From Theocolax elegans (lineage: Eukaryota > Arthropoda > Insecta > Hymenoptera > Cerocephalidae): a DNA stretch of 64,000 bases. The stretch is taken from contig CM047426.1 in assembly GCA_026168455.1 (NCBI GenBank), positions 72,815,986 through 72,879,985 of the forward strand. The letters run 5' to 3'. Position 1 is the first letter of the stretch; every line of letters begins with the position of its first letter. The notes under the pieces are model-generated. The model ran no database searches, had not been told where the DNA came from, and worked only from the letters and a program-made list of their open reading frames with translations. The position numbers were made by a program, and so were the translations under genes. Below are positions 34,159 through 46,100 of the stretch, in pieces.

Positions 34159-37063
34159 CTAAATAGAAATAATTAAAAATTTTGTGTTTTCAACTAAAAA
34201 TATACTTATATTTATAATGGATATTGTACAATAATAATTACCCCATTGTGCAATTTGTTCAATTTTTGATATAACTTTGAAAGATGATTTTTGAATTATT
34301 GTCAAATATGAAGTGTGTTTTTGACTCAAAGAACTGATAAATGCATAACATCTTTTGGCGTGATGGAATGCAACATTTTGTACATTTTTTAGAATTTGCT
34401 TGTTACTGTTAATGTCTCTACTAAATATTAATTTGCTTATCTTCAAAGAGGCTAAGTTTTTTAATTTTTTTTCCAAATTGCTGTATAAACATATAGTTAA
34501 CTACATTATCAAATGCATTAATATAAATAGGTTTAATACAAACTTATACATACAGATAGGTCAACTTATTGAACGTTATACAATATCTTCCTGATAAATA
34601 TTTAGGTTCAACTTCTAAAGTTCTGCAATTGATTCTCCAACCCAAATATTCTATTTTCTCAGAATTTTGAACATCCTGGTTGTTGACAATATCTATATTA
34701 TTTTGAAGTTTGGTTTTATTAAACCAGCAATTGTATTCTGGTATACCTCTCTGAAGCATCTTTAAATATCTGTAAAATAACAAAGTATTATATTATTAGT
34801 ATATTAAAATAACTAATTGTTTATTTAATTATTATAGCATACAAAATACTTTACTTGTTAGCATTGTCTTGGTCATTAGATAAATAAATACTGTCATCTA
34901 CATATGTAAATAAATACCCATTATTTTCAAATTGGGAAAAGTACTCTTTCCTCATGTGTGCATAATAAATGTCACACAATATTGAAGATAACATTAAACC
35001 TTGAGCAATTCCTTTTTTCAAATTAAATACTCTTCGTTTGTATCTTATCTAAAATACATTAATAAATTTTCATACATAAATTAATAATAGTTATTATTAT
35101 TTAAAATAAAGAATATATTTTACTTGTGTATTAAAAAGAAAGTACTTTATTTCGGACAGAACTGAGGTCTTTAAAAGGCTGACCTTTTTTTCAGGTATTT
35201 CAGTGTTCTTTTGAACAACTTTCACATTAGGATTTATAAATTTGTATTTAACAATATTTTTTGTTTTATATGTTTGTATTTGAAGTATAGGTGGTAACTC
35301 TTCAAACATTTGTAATAAAATGCTATATAATTTGGCTAAATATACAAACATAATAAAATGAAATAATTAACTTTATATAAGAGATACATATATTATTATG
35401 AAATATTTTAATTTATAATTCCTGAATATTTCACTAATAGTAATATATTCATTCTACTTATAACAATTCATTCTAACGGTTTCAATATGTAGTAATATAT
35501 TTTGAGGATATATCTAAATTATGAAATTTTTTAAATATTTGTTGAACAGTCACACATCAATTATTTGGAAAAAAAAAATTAATATTTATTTATGGTAATA
35601 AGCTATAGATAAATTTTTATCCTATTGCAAAATTATCACTATTATGTTTTTAATCTATTTTAATATAAAAAGTAATTTTAATTGTTCACAAATCCAAAAA
35701 GATTTAAGCATTAATATTACTTAAATTATTCATAATATCAATGACTTTCTATGTATTGGAATTTAAATTAGAAATATTTATCTTATAATAAATTTTCTTT
35801 TAAATATTTCACATTGTTTGTGTTTTTAAATATTGATAATTTATTAAATACCTTGTATTATTGAACCATATGCATTGGAAATATCTGCTGTTACAATATA
35901 TATCTTGTGATTTACCTTATTTTTATTAATGACAATCTCTTGATATTTCTTAACAAATTCATTCGGTTCCCTACTAAATTTATTTTCATATAAGGAGTAT
36001 AATACACTTAACATTTTTCTTAGAAAATCTTTTTCTAATTTTTGACACCTTGAGAATTAAATAAAATTTTAAATTCATTATGAGTATTATATTTAAAAAT
36101 ATTAATTTTAATATTTACGTATGTATACTTGTGTCTAACAATGCATCTAACACCACTATATTTTGGAATTATCATTAATTTACTTTTCATTTCTATATTA
36201 TTATCTCGACCAGGGCATTGTAAAAATACCTTTTTCTTCTTCATTTTGTTAATAAATCTTCTTGTTTGCATTTTCCAATCTTTATTTAAAATGAGTATTC
36301 TTTCCTTATTAAAATAAACTATATGAAATTGATTATAAACTATCATAATAAAATACTGAAATAACCATTTAATAAATTTAGCTACTAATATATGTTTTAT
36401 AACAGAATATTGTATGTCTTGTAGCCAGATGATCGATGAAATCTACGGAGTTGAAGCATTTGATTAATAAATTAATTATTTATTAGAACTAAAATTATAT
36501 ATAATAAAAAATACAATAAAATATACAATAATACATACATTAATATTCTGTATTAGATTTAATAATGAAAAAGGTTCATCTCTTGCTGTTAACAGTAAAT
36601 TATGTAACGTTTTTAAAATTTTTTTTTTGTTCCTTCCATTCCCAATTAGTTTTTCTGTAATAATTCTATGTAAAATTGTTCGAAATCCTTCTCTTACTTG
36701 TGCAATATGTACTTGATTTTGACACTTTTTACTTTCTGTATAATGATGAATTACTTTGTTTTTAACTTTTCTATTTTTATTGAAATAATCTTGCCTATTC
36801 TCAAGTTTTTTAGGTAAAAAAAATTTACTGTAGGGTGCAGATTTGTGTCTTGATTTAAATTTATCTAATATTTTAGAATTAATTTGCAGATAGGAAAGGT
36901 TTACAGAACTAAATGATTGACCTATATCAATGCTTAAAATAATATTTAATAATGACACTGCAGGGTCTTTGATTTGATCTTTTAAAGTTATTATTGATGA
37001 ATTATCTAATGGAAAAGTTATTGTTAAATTCATAAAATTATATGGATCCTGGTCTTGAGACAT
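34019..37063 (-). CDS. Tert: Telomerase reverse transcriptase, complete, 678 aa
   Basis: Catalytic subunit of telomerase; extends chromosome ends from an RNA template in the nucleus. Exons on minus: 37063-36539, 36442-36129, 36048-35852, 35335-35124, 35048-34855, 34769-34554, 34480-34242, 34158-34019; total 2037 nt, phases consistent throughout. RNA-binding/T-motif-like region about 176-240; motifs 1-2 KLMIIPKYSGVRCIVR (263-278); motif A VTADISNAYGSI with catalytic D335; B' GIAQGLMLSSILCDIYYA (429-446); C FTYVDDSIYLS with D467-D468; D LKMLQRGIPEYNCWFNKTK; E YLGWRINCRTLEVE. The thumb ends with TKWRRRLWYIMWKCF. All three catalytic aspartates are present and no frame is broken. As in other insects, no N-terminal TEN domain is evident. 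Retrotransposon origin is unlikely given the multi-intron structure and the TERT-type E motif. Confidence 0.93.
34242..34480 (-). CDS. Tert: TERT coding exon 7 (thumb)
   Basis: Acceptor GTTTATACAG. Encodes LEKKLKNLASLKISKLIF and FHHAKRCYAFISSL. Without splicing at TGGG|GTAATT (GT at 34241-34240) the frame runs on to a TAG at about 34160; the spliced form is preferred because the next exon is phase-matched and TERT-like. Confidence 0.82.
34554..34769 (-). CDS. Tert: TERT coding exon 6 (motifs D and E)
   Basis: Acceptor TATTTTACAG. Encodes YLKMLQRGIPEYNCWFNKTK and YLGWRINCRTLEVEPKYLSG. Donor CTATCT|GTATGT, phase 2. Confidence 0.88.
34855..35048 (-). CDS. Tert: TERT coding exon 5 (motifs B' and C)
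   Basis: The acceptor GTATTTTAG precedes IRYKRRVFNLKKGIAQGLML, and YVDD follows at codons 465-468. Donor CTAACAA|GTAAAG, phase 2. Confidence 0.9.
35124..35335 (-). CDS. Tert: TERT coding exon 4 (between motifs A and B')
   Basis: Acceptor GTATATTTAG. Encodes KLYSILLQMFEELPPILQIQ and a basic linker. Donor ACACAA|GTAAAA, phase 0. Confidence 0.85.
35852..36048 (-). CDS. Tert: TERT coding exon 3 (motif A)
   Basis: The acceptor TTCTCAAG completes the Lys codon; encodes QKLEKDFLRKMLSVLYSLYE and motif A with the first catalytic Asp. Donor TACAAG|GTATTT, phase 1. Confidence 0.88.
36129..36442 (-). CDS. Tert: TERT coding exon 2 (T motif, motifs 1 and 2)
   Basis: The acceptor CAACTCCGTAG precedes ISSIIWLQDIQYSVIKHILV. 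Holds the T-motif-like FNKERILILNKDW and KLMIIPKYSGVRCIVR. Donor CACAA|GTATAC, phase 2. Confidence 0.88.
36539..37063 (-). CDS. Tert: TERT coding exon 1 (N-terminal RNA-binding region)
   Basis: 175 codons from the ATG at 37063 (MSQDQDPYNFMNLTITFP). Contains QVREGFRTILHRIITEKLIG and LLNLIQNIN. Donor ATTAAT|GTATGT, phase 0. Weakest family resemblance of the exons, as usual for TERT N-termini. Confidence 0.85.
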
Positions 37064-37071
37064 AGCTTTAC

Positions 37072-37477
37072 CCTAAAAAATTATGCAGCTATGAAGTAAA
37101 CAAATATATTTTATTAAAATTATTGAATACATTGATTTTTATATAAGGATTAGAATTAATATAAATTTTAACATTTCAAACCTAAGTAATAAACAATAAT
37201 ACAATTATTTACTATAAAATACTTAAAATATTTAACAAAAACAATAATAGTCAAAATGATAAATAAATAATTAAATAATATTGCTGAAGAAAAAATTCAT
37301 TAATTAATATATAGATAATTAAATAGTAAATAGTTTAAATTTACAATGATTAAATATTTGTAATGTGTTTTATAAAAGCCAATATAACCTCAATTTTGAT
37401 ATATATACTTAGTATATATATGTATTTATTTTCATATTTCGGTTGATTTTGTACAAAAACTACGTGATATGCTTACC
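37072..37477 (-). other. Tert: TERT 5' leader intron and upstream leader exon boundary
   Basis: On minus, AAGCCAG|GTAAGC (exon end 37477, GT 37476-37475) and TTTTTTAG (AG 37074-37073) define a 403-bp leader intron. The start codon lies nine bases into the next exon. The upstream exon has an in-frame TAG and no ATG, so it is non-coding. Confidence 0.5.
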
Positions 37478-38310
37478 TGGCTTGAAAGAGTTTTTTTAAA
37501 AGCTGTCTGAATCTAAATTCGTTCTATCTTTATTTTATTATAGGTAATTCAACTTTCTTGAAAGTTCAATGTACACTTATTTATATGTGTACATTTTGCT
37601 TTTCGGGCACCAATAATTATCGTACAACCGTATGAGTTATGTTATGAGTTATGACTTATGACCCTGGTTTAACATTGGTAAGTACTCCAACCAACAATCG
37701 AAAACAAGACAGTCACGACTTGCGCGTTTTCGAGTGACAGTTTGGCGTTGCCGATACTTCAAATCTCCAATCCTTTACACTTTAGGTGAAACACTGAAAT
37801 TTGCATCCTAACATTTATTGGATTAGTTATCCACAAAATTAATGTTCAGTACCCCAAGATATAACCAAATTTTTATTTATTAATCACCAGAATACATTAT
37901 GTTGCTACTATAAAGATAAAAAAAATATGTCTGACGCATGGCAACATACCTAACACCCATATAAGAGCATGCCGTGGCGAACGATTGTAGGGCAAATAGA
38001 CAGAAAGCATAGGTCAGATTGTTTTGTGAATTTCGCAAAAAGAAAAAATATTCTTAAAAAAAGATTATCTATCTCATTAATAAAATAGTTTTTTAGATTT
38101 TTAGACAATTTTTGAAAAAGAGAATTTTTTTAAAATTTTATTTAAAAATCTAAAAGATTATTCTATTACTCAGAAAAATAATTTTCTGAAAATTATATGT
38201 TTACTTTCTGCATCTGATCCATACTTCCTATGTCTTGGTACACAATTAAGTGCCATGCTGTTATTCCCAATAGAGGTTTAATATTAATTTGTCATTGCAT
38301 AAATAGATAG

Positions 38311-38392
38311 TGTAATTTTAAATTTACGAAAATATAAAAAATCTGAGGGGTTGTAATTTTAAATTTACGAAAATATAAAAAATCTGAGGGGT
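38311..38392 (+). repeat. Perfect 41-bp tandem duplication
   Basis: Two identical 41-bp units (38311-38351, 38352-38392), starting TGTAATTTTAAATTTACG and ending CTGAGGGGT. Confidence 0.97.
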
Positions 38393-38409
38393 TAGTTGCT
38401 GTATAATAA

Positions 38410-38456
38410 AGGCTTACGCGCCTGCATACTTGCGTCCAGGCGCTATCGCGCCTTTT
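38410..38456 (+). other. GC-rich cluster of mutually exclusive hairpins
   Basis: GCGCCTG (38418-38424) can pair with CAGGCGC (38437-38443), while AGGCGC (38438-38443) can instead pair with GCGCCT (38448-38453) around TATC, followed by four T. An AGGC/GCCT pair lies just before. The surroundings are strongly AT-rich. No tRNA-type B box is present. Confidence 0.6.
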
Positions 38457-38856
38457 GATACCTGTACATAAGTCCGGAGTAAAATTTAATATATTATGTT
38501 TGTGTGTGTGTTAAATAGAATTTTCATACAAAAATATATATTAAATAGTAAACATTTATGTAACATGATTATTTTAGTCAAGTTAATTAATTTCTTAAAT
38601 TAACTTTTATTACACCTTTCAACATAAGAATTATGTTGAAAATATTTATTTAAAAATCTGAAGAAATTCATATGGGTAGTTTAAAATAAAAGCGAGAGCA
38701 TGGCGTTTTGATTTTTTAAGAAAAAGTAAATTTTTTAATAATAATTGAATAAACAATTTTCGGTCGGTAATTATTGATTTAAAAAGACATGAATTTTCAA
38801 CGCAAAAATCAGAAGCAAATTACAAATTTAAAAATCTGAAAAATTTTGAGCATAAT

Positions 38857-39402
38857 ATAATTATTTGAACAACGTTTCGTAAACATTTTTGTTTCCCTCT
38901 TCAGGTGCATTCTTGTTCCTAAAAAATGATGTCATATTATCCATAAACAGATTTGTCAATTAAAATATAACAATAATAAAAACCAGAATCTTATTATCAA
39001 AACAGCATATGTATTCCTTTCCATTTTTTATTTTTAATTTTAATGAATTAATAAATAAGAATAAATAGTAATAAATAAAGAAAGCACTTAGTAAACTGGT
39101 ATATGGAACAGTACAAACACTAAATATATTTGTATAAGGGACGTTGGATACGAATATAAAAACTGCCTATTTATTCTTATTTATTAATTCATTAAAATTA
39201 TTGTTACTATGAATATTAACATAAGGAAAAAAAATGGAAAGCAATACAAATACTGTTTTGATAATAAGATTCTGATTTTTATTATAGTTATATTTTAATT
39301 GTTTAATCCGTTTATGGATAATATGACATGATTTTTTAGGGACAGGAATGCACCTGAAGAGAGAAACAAAAATGTTTTCGAAACGTTGTGCAAATAATTA
39401 TA
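38857..39402. mobile_element. Foldback element, two arms of about 210-235 bp
   Basis: The left arm (38857-39068) is complementary to the right arm (39167-39402) with scattered mismatches and one extra block in the right arm. Outer ends read ATAATTATTTG..ACAACGTTTCG, and the inner ends read GAATTAATAAATAAGAATAAATAG. The roughly 100-bp centre is unique. No coding capacity; probably a non-autonomous DNA element. Confidence 0.85.
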
Positions 39403-39818
39403 ATTTGACTCGTTATAAATCAATCGCTAATATCAAAAAATATACCTAATACAAGTGAACATGTGAAATAACTTTTATTATCTTTTTTTCCATTTAGAAT
39501 CATTAGATCTTTCAATATAATAATATATTATAAGTATTATATTATTTATTAAGATATTGAACTATATAAGTTATGCGTAAAAGAATACGCTTTGTCGAAA
39601 AGGCATTAAAGAGACCCAACAATTTTCAATACTTGAGTTATATTTTTTTAATACACTTAACTTTGCAATTAACTTAATTGTATATGGATAGCCGCTGGAC
39701 TATTACTAGTAGATAATAGGTAATTTTTTCAATCAAATATAAGTATTGAATTTTTCAGTGTATCGTCTTTCGTCATCCTTGTTTGCTACGTGTACCACTT
39801 TTTAATATTTCAATCTTA

Positions 39819-40101
39819 AAGGAGAGTCAACACCCTTTGGGAAACGGATCCTTACCAAACTCTAGGATATGATTTCTACTATAAAAATATGAAAAAAGCC
39901 GGAGTTTTAGATTCCAATGTTCTTTTTTTATGATAGATATAACCAAATAACGAAAAATCTCGCTGAAAAAACCATTGGCTTTTATTGCTTACAACTCGGA
40001 AACAAGTAAAGATATACATTCAAACCAAATTTTATAAGAAAACTGAGATTGAGTAGATATGTTGGTAAGGATCTGTTTCCCAAAGGGTGTGGGCTCTCCT
40101 T
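39819..40101. mobile_element. 283-bp MITE with 40-bp inverted ends
   Basis: The ends at 39819-39858 and 40062-40101 are reverse complements with three mismatches; they start AAGGAGAG and contain ACACCCTTTGGGAAAC. The interior is AT-rich and non-coding. I could not settle the target-site duplication. Confidence 0.85.
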
Positions 40102-42824
40102 GTTAGCACAAAAGAATATACTGTAAGCAGCAAAAAATTCAGTACTTGGAGAGATAAAATAAATTGATGCTATCGGAAATTTGAGTACTATGGCTACTGT
40201 TCGATACTGATCTAAACATTTTTTTTAATAAATGCACTAGTTAACTTACTCTTTCACTATATTCATGTCATTAATTATTAATTAATTGACGCATATTAAC
40301 AAATCTATATATCCTAAACATGAACAAAAAATTTTCAATATTTCTAAATAATTTAGACTTGGATAGTGTTACTAAGCACGAGTTGCGTCTAATAAATCGG
40401 TTACTATCGGTAATTAATTTAAAAACGATTATTTTATTTTTATCTTCTTATCATATCGTTCAAGTTCAAGCTACGTGCTCATTTTTAAGTTTTTTTAATT
40501 AAATAAAGTGATCATATACCATTTGAAACTTTAAGTTTTTAATACACAATACGCATTTCAATGAAATTCGCATATCCTCGAATATGTAAATACAAAAAAT
40601 GTTAAAACACGTTTGTATACGTAAATTTGTGTTTTATTTGTAAAAATATATTAAATTCTCGTACAACGTGGAATAAAACTTTATCCCTTTTTATGACGCG
40701 AGATAAACTGTAAAACATCTATATAGGAAAATTAATTTCTGATTTCCTTGAACATTTTCATACACTCATCCACATGTATCTATCAATTTCAAGTTCTTTT
40801 GCAAGAAAGCGCAAACGTCAGAGGAAAACGCTGGGGAATCCTTAAGAGAAACTGCGTGTTTTAAAGTTATGCTTGCGTTCCAATTATGTACTACTTAAAC
40901 GTCATCAATTTCTACTAACAGGTATAACAAGGAGAGTATTTGACCTCCGGGAAACTAATTTTAGTCAGGTAAAAAAAGTGATTTTTAATTACGTATATCT
41001 ATTCTACTCTACTATTAGTATACTATAACTTTTTTTAAATAAACCATAATCCTTGCTCACAATCAAGCCTCGATAAAAATTTTCGTTTTTAAAATACATA
41101 CGTTAAATTTTAATTAATGTATATAATCAAATTTAATTATAATAGAAGAAATCATTAAGCACATTGTAAATGTATACGTATGTATTTTACACATATATGT
41201 AACCAATGAATACAACATTTCGCCATTTTAACCTTATTATAGTAAATTTTTTACAAACATGATAGATCAAATCGTTAAAGTAGTGGTCAAATAAACAGTA
41301 ATAGTTGAATACAAAACCGAAAGTTACCTCGTGATATTTATTTTACTGACACATTAACGAGGGATTCATAATCAAGGAAATAAGATACCTGGAGCGTAAA
41401 CGAGTTTAGTGGCAGTTTATTCAAATATAGACTGATAATTAAATTTAACGTAATCAATTTTAAATTGTATGAAACAATTATGATGACTATATAAATAGCT
41501 TATATTTTTATGGACATTTTATGTATGCATATTTTACATTTTTTACAGCTCAATTTAACGTTAGTGAATTAATTGTACACGTACGAAAATATTTATTGAC
41601 TCTGTACTCTTCTTTAATTACGTTGTTCTATTTCAAATATTCTACATTTTAAAATTTGTTAAAAGTATACCCGAAAGAGTTTTATTATAACCTGTATACA
41701 TTTTTAATTTTCATCTGTAAGAATGAAGTGGAATATATAGCGATTGTTTTATCTCTTGTATATGCATGATGATATTGTTCTTATTGCCTCGTAGATTAAT
41801 AGTCAATTTGCATAAACATTAATTTAAAACTTTATTGTTTTACAAGAATAATCTAAACAGCTTTCTACAGTAAAAGAAGGAAAATTTTCTTATTCCATTA
41901 CATTTTTAAAAAGTATTAATTCTTTTTTCTTTCAAATATATACAGTAGAATATTATTTTGTAAACTTAAGTTGATTATTACGAAATGAGGTGACTTGCAT
42001 ATCCAAAAATTAAATAAGTTGTTTATAAATTATAGTAATTTTTCTGGACAGAAAAATAAATGTTTACAGATCCATGCACGTGTATAATGTATTCCAATAC
42101 CTAGCAATATCCATTATTATTTTTAAATAATGTGCAAAAACTACACATTGATCATAAAAAAATTCTACATTTTTTATAAACTAATATATGTTATTACTTT
42201 CAAGTAATTGAGTTGCAACATCATTAAAAAATTACCGGAAAAAAACTTTTTCAATAATTTATTATCTTCTAAAATTCATATTATAAAAAACCATTACAAA
42301 GAAAAAATGAAAGACAATTTAAAAAGTACTCCGCGAGAAGGTATAATAATTTTGTGCTCTACAAAATAAATTCACCTTGGACGAATAATGTAACTTAAGA
42401 AAACTAATTGTTATATCGTATAGGGTAAAGAAAACCGGAAAGCCTGATTAAATAATTCGATTTGAAAATACTGCTGTCAAAGAAATAATTTTAAAAATAT
42501 GTTAATAGGAATTTTGTTGAACTTTACATTACAAAATGTGATATTTATGATAAAAAAGAAGTAAATTTGTAGGCACCTATTGAGTTATATTTAAAGGTAT
42601 AGAACGGGTTAGAATGTATATCGTGCAGGGTAGTCAGTAATCATCATGCGAACGCCAAGCCACGAAGATAGTTACTCAATCGAATAAAAGCCTATTATCG
42701 GAAAGAGTCGACGAGAGGACAAAAAGTGGGGATAGCTCTCGCGTCAGAACTCGGAACGCAAGTGCCGTTCGAAAAAGCGCGGAATATCGTACGGTCGGAG
42801 TGGGGCCGGTGGCGAGCTTCCGCT

Positions 42825-42831
42825 TATAAAA
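42825..42831 (+). promoter_or_regulatory. Pu: TATA box of Punch promoter 1
   Basis: TATAAAA lies in a GC-rich stretch. Initiator-like TTCAG follows at 42846-42850 and GTCAG at 42865-42869. The open leader leads to the ATG at 43083. Confidence 0.55.
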
Positions 42832-43082
42832 CTCGAACCGATCGGTTCAGGACGAATCGATCGTGGTCAGCGCTCGTCTTCTCTATAACCACGAAAGCGC
42901 GATTGTAAGCTCCCGCAACTCGTAGCGCCATCGGATCGAATCGAATCGAAACTTAAAGTGAGTGCCGCGCTTTCTCCCCGGCTCGCCAACGAGGCAATCG
43001 CAGTCGCTTTGCTCGAGGTTGTTCCAGGTTGTGCTCCAAGAGGGGGAAGATCGAGTTGCATTTCGCGCTGTAAGTACAGACG

Positions 43083-43164
43083 ATGAAGCCCGACAAAACT
43101 GAGAACGGCACCAGCCACCACCAGATCACCGAGAATGGATGCAAGAACGGCACATGTCGTTCAG
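43083..43164 (+). CDS. Pu: Punch alternative first coding exon A
   Basis: 27 codons plus one base: [14 protein letters not shown] then [13 protein letters not shown]. It sits 230 bp downstream of a TATA/initiator pair, ends at TTCAG|GTTAAT and is phase-compatible with the common exon. Codon use is GC-rich. This assignment rests on phase, strand and position; transcript data would settle it. Confidence 0.7.
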
Positions 43165-46100
43165 GTTAATATTCTTTTATTTTTACCGTAATTTTCACTT
43201 TTGAGCAATGCCGATATTGTTTCCGATCTTCTTTAGATCCCACGCGAGTTTATAATCCAGTGGACGCGATTTTATTGACCTATCCATGTACAATACAATT
43301 TAAAAATTAAACATTTATACTTTTCGCTCAGTCCACAATTTATATCATCGTTTGATAAATTTATCCAAATCGTTTTTCGGAAGGTACACACACCGTCGAT
43401 TATCTTTCGACAAACATACTTTGATTGCCGTAAACAATCACATTTTGAGTCGATGCACTCGAGGAAAATAGAATGTATGTAAATAACAATTCGAGACAAA
43501 AACGTAGATAAGATTTTAACTTTTATTAGGTTGCATCGATTACCGAAGAATACGATAGTTATTGATCAGAGGAAGAAGGTAACAGGTACGTCATAAAAAA
43601 AAGTGATCGTTCTTTTATTACTTGGAGTATCTGTCGTGTGTCACTGGGCAAGTAGTTTAACACGAGTTACATAAAACAAAGAAAAAAGTAAATAAGAACC
43701 AAGATGTCTTAGTTGAATAAGTAGATTGGTTAAGGGTAAAGTATAACGATATAACGAGAAAAATCAGTGGTTCACTTTCTAATGCGTATATATAGTGTGT
43801 ATGCCAATTTATGAGAAAATATTAAATGACAACGAGCATTAACATTTTTTCCATTTTCCTGCTCATGACGTGTTACAAAATTAATTTAGATTTTTTTATA
43901 AAATACTTTTATACTTATTTATTTTATCCTCATCGGCACAAGTTATAAGTATGTTTATTAATATGTATAAAAGTAGTAATGGTCAATGAGTTCGTGAAAT
44001 AACCAGTTGGGTAAAAAATAATATTACGTAATCTCATTCACTAATACAGTACACTGGAAAATTCCGAATGAAACAATTACATCTCTTCTGTTCGATCTAA
44101 CGATACATCAGGATAGTTTTTACATTAACGATTTAATTTTATTAAAAATCAAAGTTACTTTAAAATCAACCACTAAACGAATCTATAATAAAAAATTATG
44201 CTTCTTCAAACAACGAATCTATGTTTTCAAAATTAAGTTTAAATAGTTTAGACATACAGTATTTTAATAGATACTTGTTCTTATCAATACCTATATATAT
44301 AGATAAAATGAAATTTTAAAAGGCTTTTGCTTCTATTTACTACGATTATCCATTGTAATAATTTCGACGTCAACTCTAAACCCTATAGTGTAAATTTATG
44401 ACTTCGGAATGTCTAAATTGCGGAAATTAATTTAAATGGTGTGAATAATGGATTTTGAAAGAAGCTCAATTTTTAAAAGTATTTTCTTTGTCAAGGATAT
44501 TATTAAATTTTTTAAAAAATCCAAAATATACTTTTAAATATGGAATTCAATATGTAGAAATGTACTTTATAATTTTAAAATTTGTTAGTTACATATTATT
44601 AATCATTAATGACGTGGATAATTAATTATTTGCACTTTTAAATTTTACGTTTGGCAATATAAAATTGTAATTATCGCGTTTTACATATTACTTTTTGGCG
44701 TCAATTTCAAACTTTAGAATTTAAAGTGTAGGAGGGTAATTTTAAAACTCTGGTAATCGATAAATATTATGGTCTGTCATCATTACACCAGCATGTTATT
44801 AGTTTTTAAGTGTTGCTGCTAAAACAAGCAATACAATTATATACATAAATTATTATCTCAAGTGGTCGTATCGAGTTATCGTTTACTTTGAGAATCAAAA
44901 AGTTTCGTCTTGAAAAAAGTGTTTCACACGATTAACATTACTTACTTTTGACAAGTATGTCCCTTTATCACTCAAAGTTTCTCGAGGAAAACCATTGAGC
45001 CAAAGACCGATGTTGCAAGTATAAAAACTCGAAATTAGTTTGCGCGAGGAAAGGTGAGAGAAACAAATAAGATTATGTGTCCGGAGAGCGACACTTGATA
45101 CCGCCGCGTAATTCCGAGAGTTGCATTACATTTTCCTTCATTTTTCTCTCATATATTTTTTCTTCACGCTAGTCGCGGGTTTTGCCCTCGGTACTTACTT
45201 ACGCCGATTGCAAAAGTCCAGTGAGATCCGATCAATGGCGATCGAAAATGTATCGGCTTTCTATAGAACGCCACTGCGGCAACGCGATGACCGTGCGAGA
45301 TTTTTGCTCGACGTCTCTCTCATTTTTTCCTCTCTCATTCGATCGATCTCTTTATTTCATTTTCTAGAGACACGAGGCCGCCCGAGATTTCGTGATCGAC
45401 AGGACCGTTTCGTTTCTGTTCGATTCTCGATTGTATTACCGAATCCAATCTGCCACGTGCACCGTTCCTTTTTTTCTCTCTCTTTTTTTTGTTTTTTGTT
45501 TTTTTCTCTTTTTCCTTGTAATAACAGTTTCGTTCTCTTGACATTCTTCCTATGGGTTCCATTTTTTTGATAAAGCCAACTGGACCTTTTAAACAAAAAT
45601 GTTGTCGCAAATTCTTCCAGTTATTCATATTATTTTCTGAAATTTCTTGATAATATTTAAGCATTAACTAAGAAACCAAATAAGCTTCGAGAATGTGAGA
45701 ATTTGAAAAAAAATTTGTTTATTACTTTACTTTTAGATTAATGTATATATACATGAGCATACACATATAGCGAATGAATCTTCAATACACTATTTTTTAT
45801 ATTTGATTTTGCAAATGTGCAATATCGAGATAACTAATGTTAAAATAGATATACTAGAATAGTTTTTATAGATTCTTATCAGGTATACTATCAGAAGTAA
45901 CGGTCAGTAAAAAAATGCTCTCTGACAGACTGAATTATTAAACAAAAATATGTTTGCACGAATAATTTCGTAATATTTACAGACGCTTTCCTATACAATT
46001 GTATATTGTATTGCGTGGCGATAATAAAATATATATTATTGTAAAAAACATATGTACACATTTATTAATTAATATTTTCTTAAAATTTTTCTGAGGTAAT

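Larger units (their letters stand above)
37478..42824. other. AT-rich intergenic region between TERT and Punch promoters
   Basis: No coding exon was found. The 37.65-37.8 kb patch is GC-richer and may be the TERT promoter. Holds a 41-bp tandem duplication, a GC hairpin cluster and two foldback elements, described separately. From 40.3 to 42.6 kb I see only AT-rich sequence without structure. Confidence 0.55.

Noticed and set aside
34159..34241. Reading exon 7 of TERT straight through to the stop near 34160
   Set aside because: The added sequence is Ile-rich and not TERT-like, whereas splicing 34242 to 34158 gives a phase-matched basic C-terminus.
36476..36538. Extension of TERT exon 1 to the ORF end
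   Set aside because: The tail is hydrophobic AT-rich read-through past a good GTATGT donor.
34019..37063. Non-LTR retrotransposon reverse transcriptase
   Set aside because: Multi-intron structure, no endonuclease or gag, and TERT-type motifs T, 1, 2 and E (YLGW...RTLEV) rather than retrotransposon motifs.
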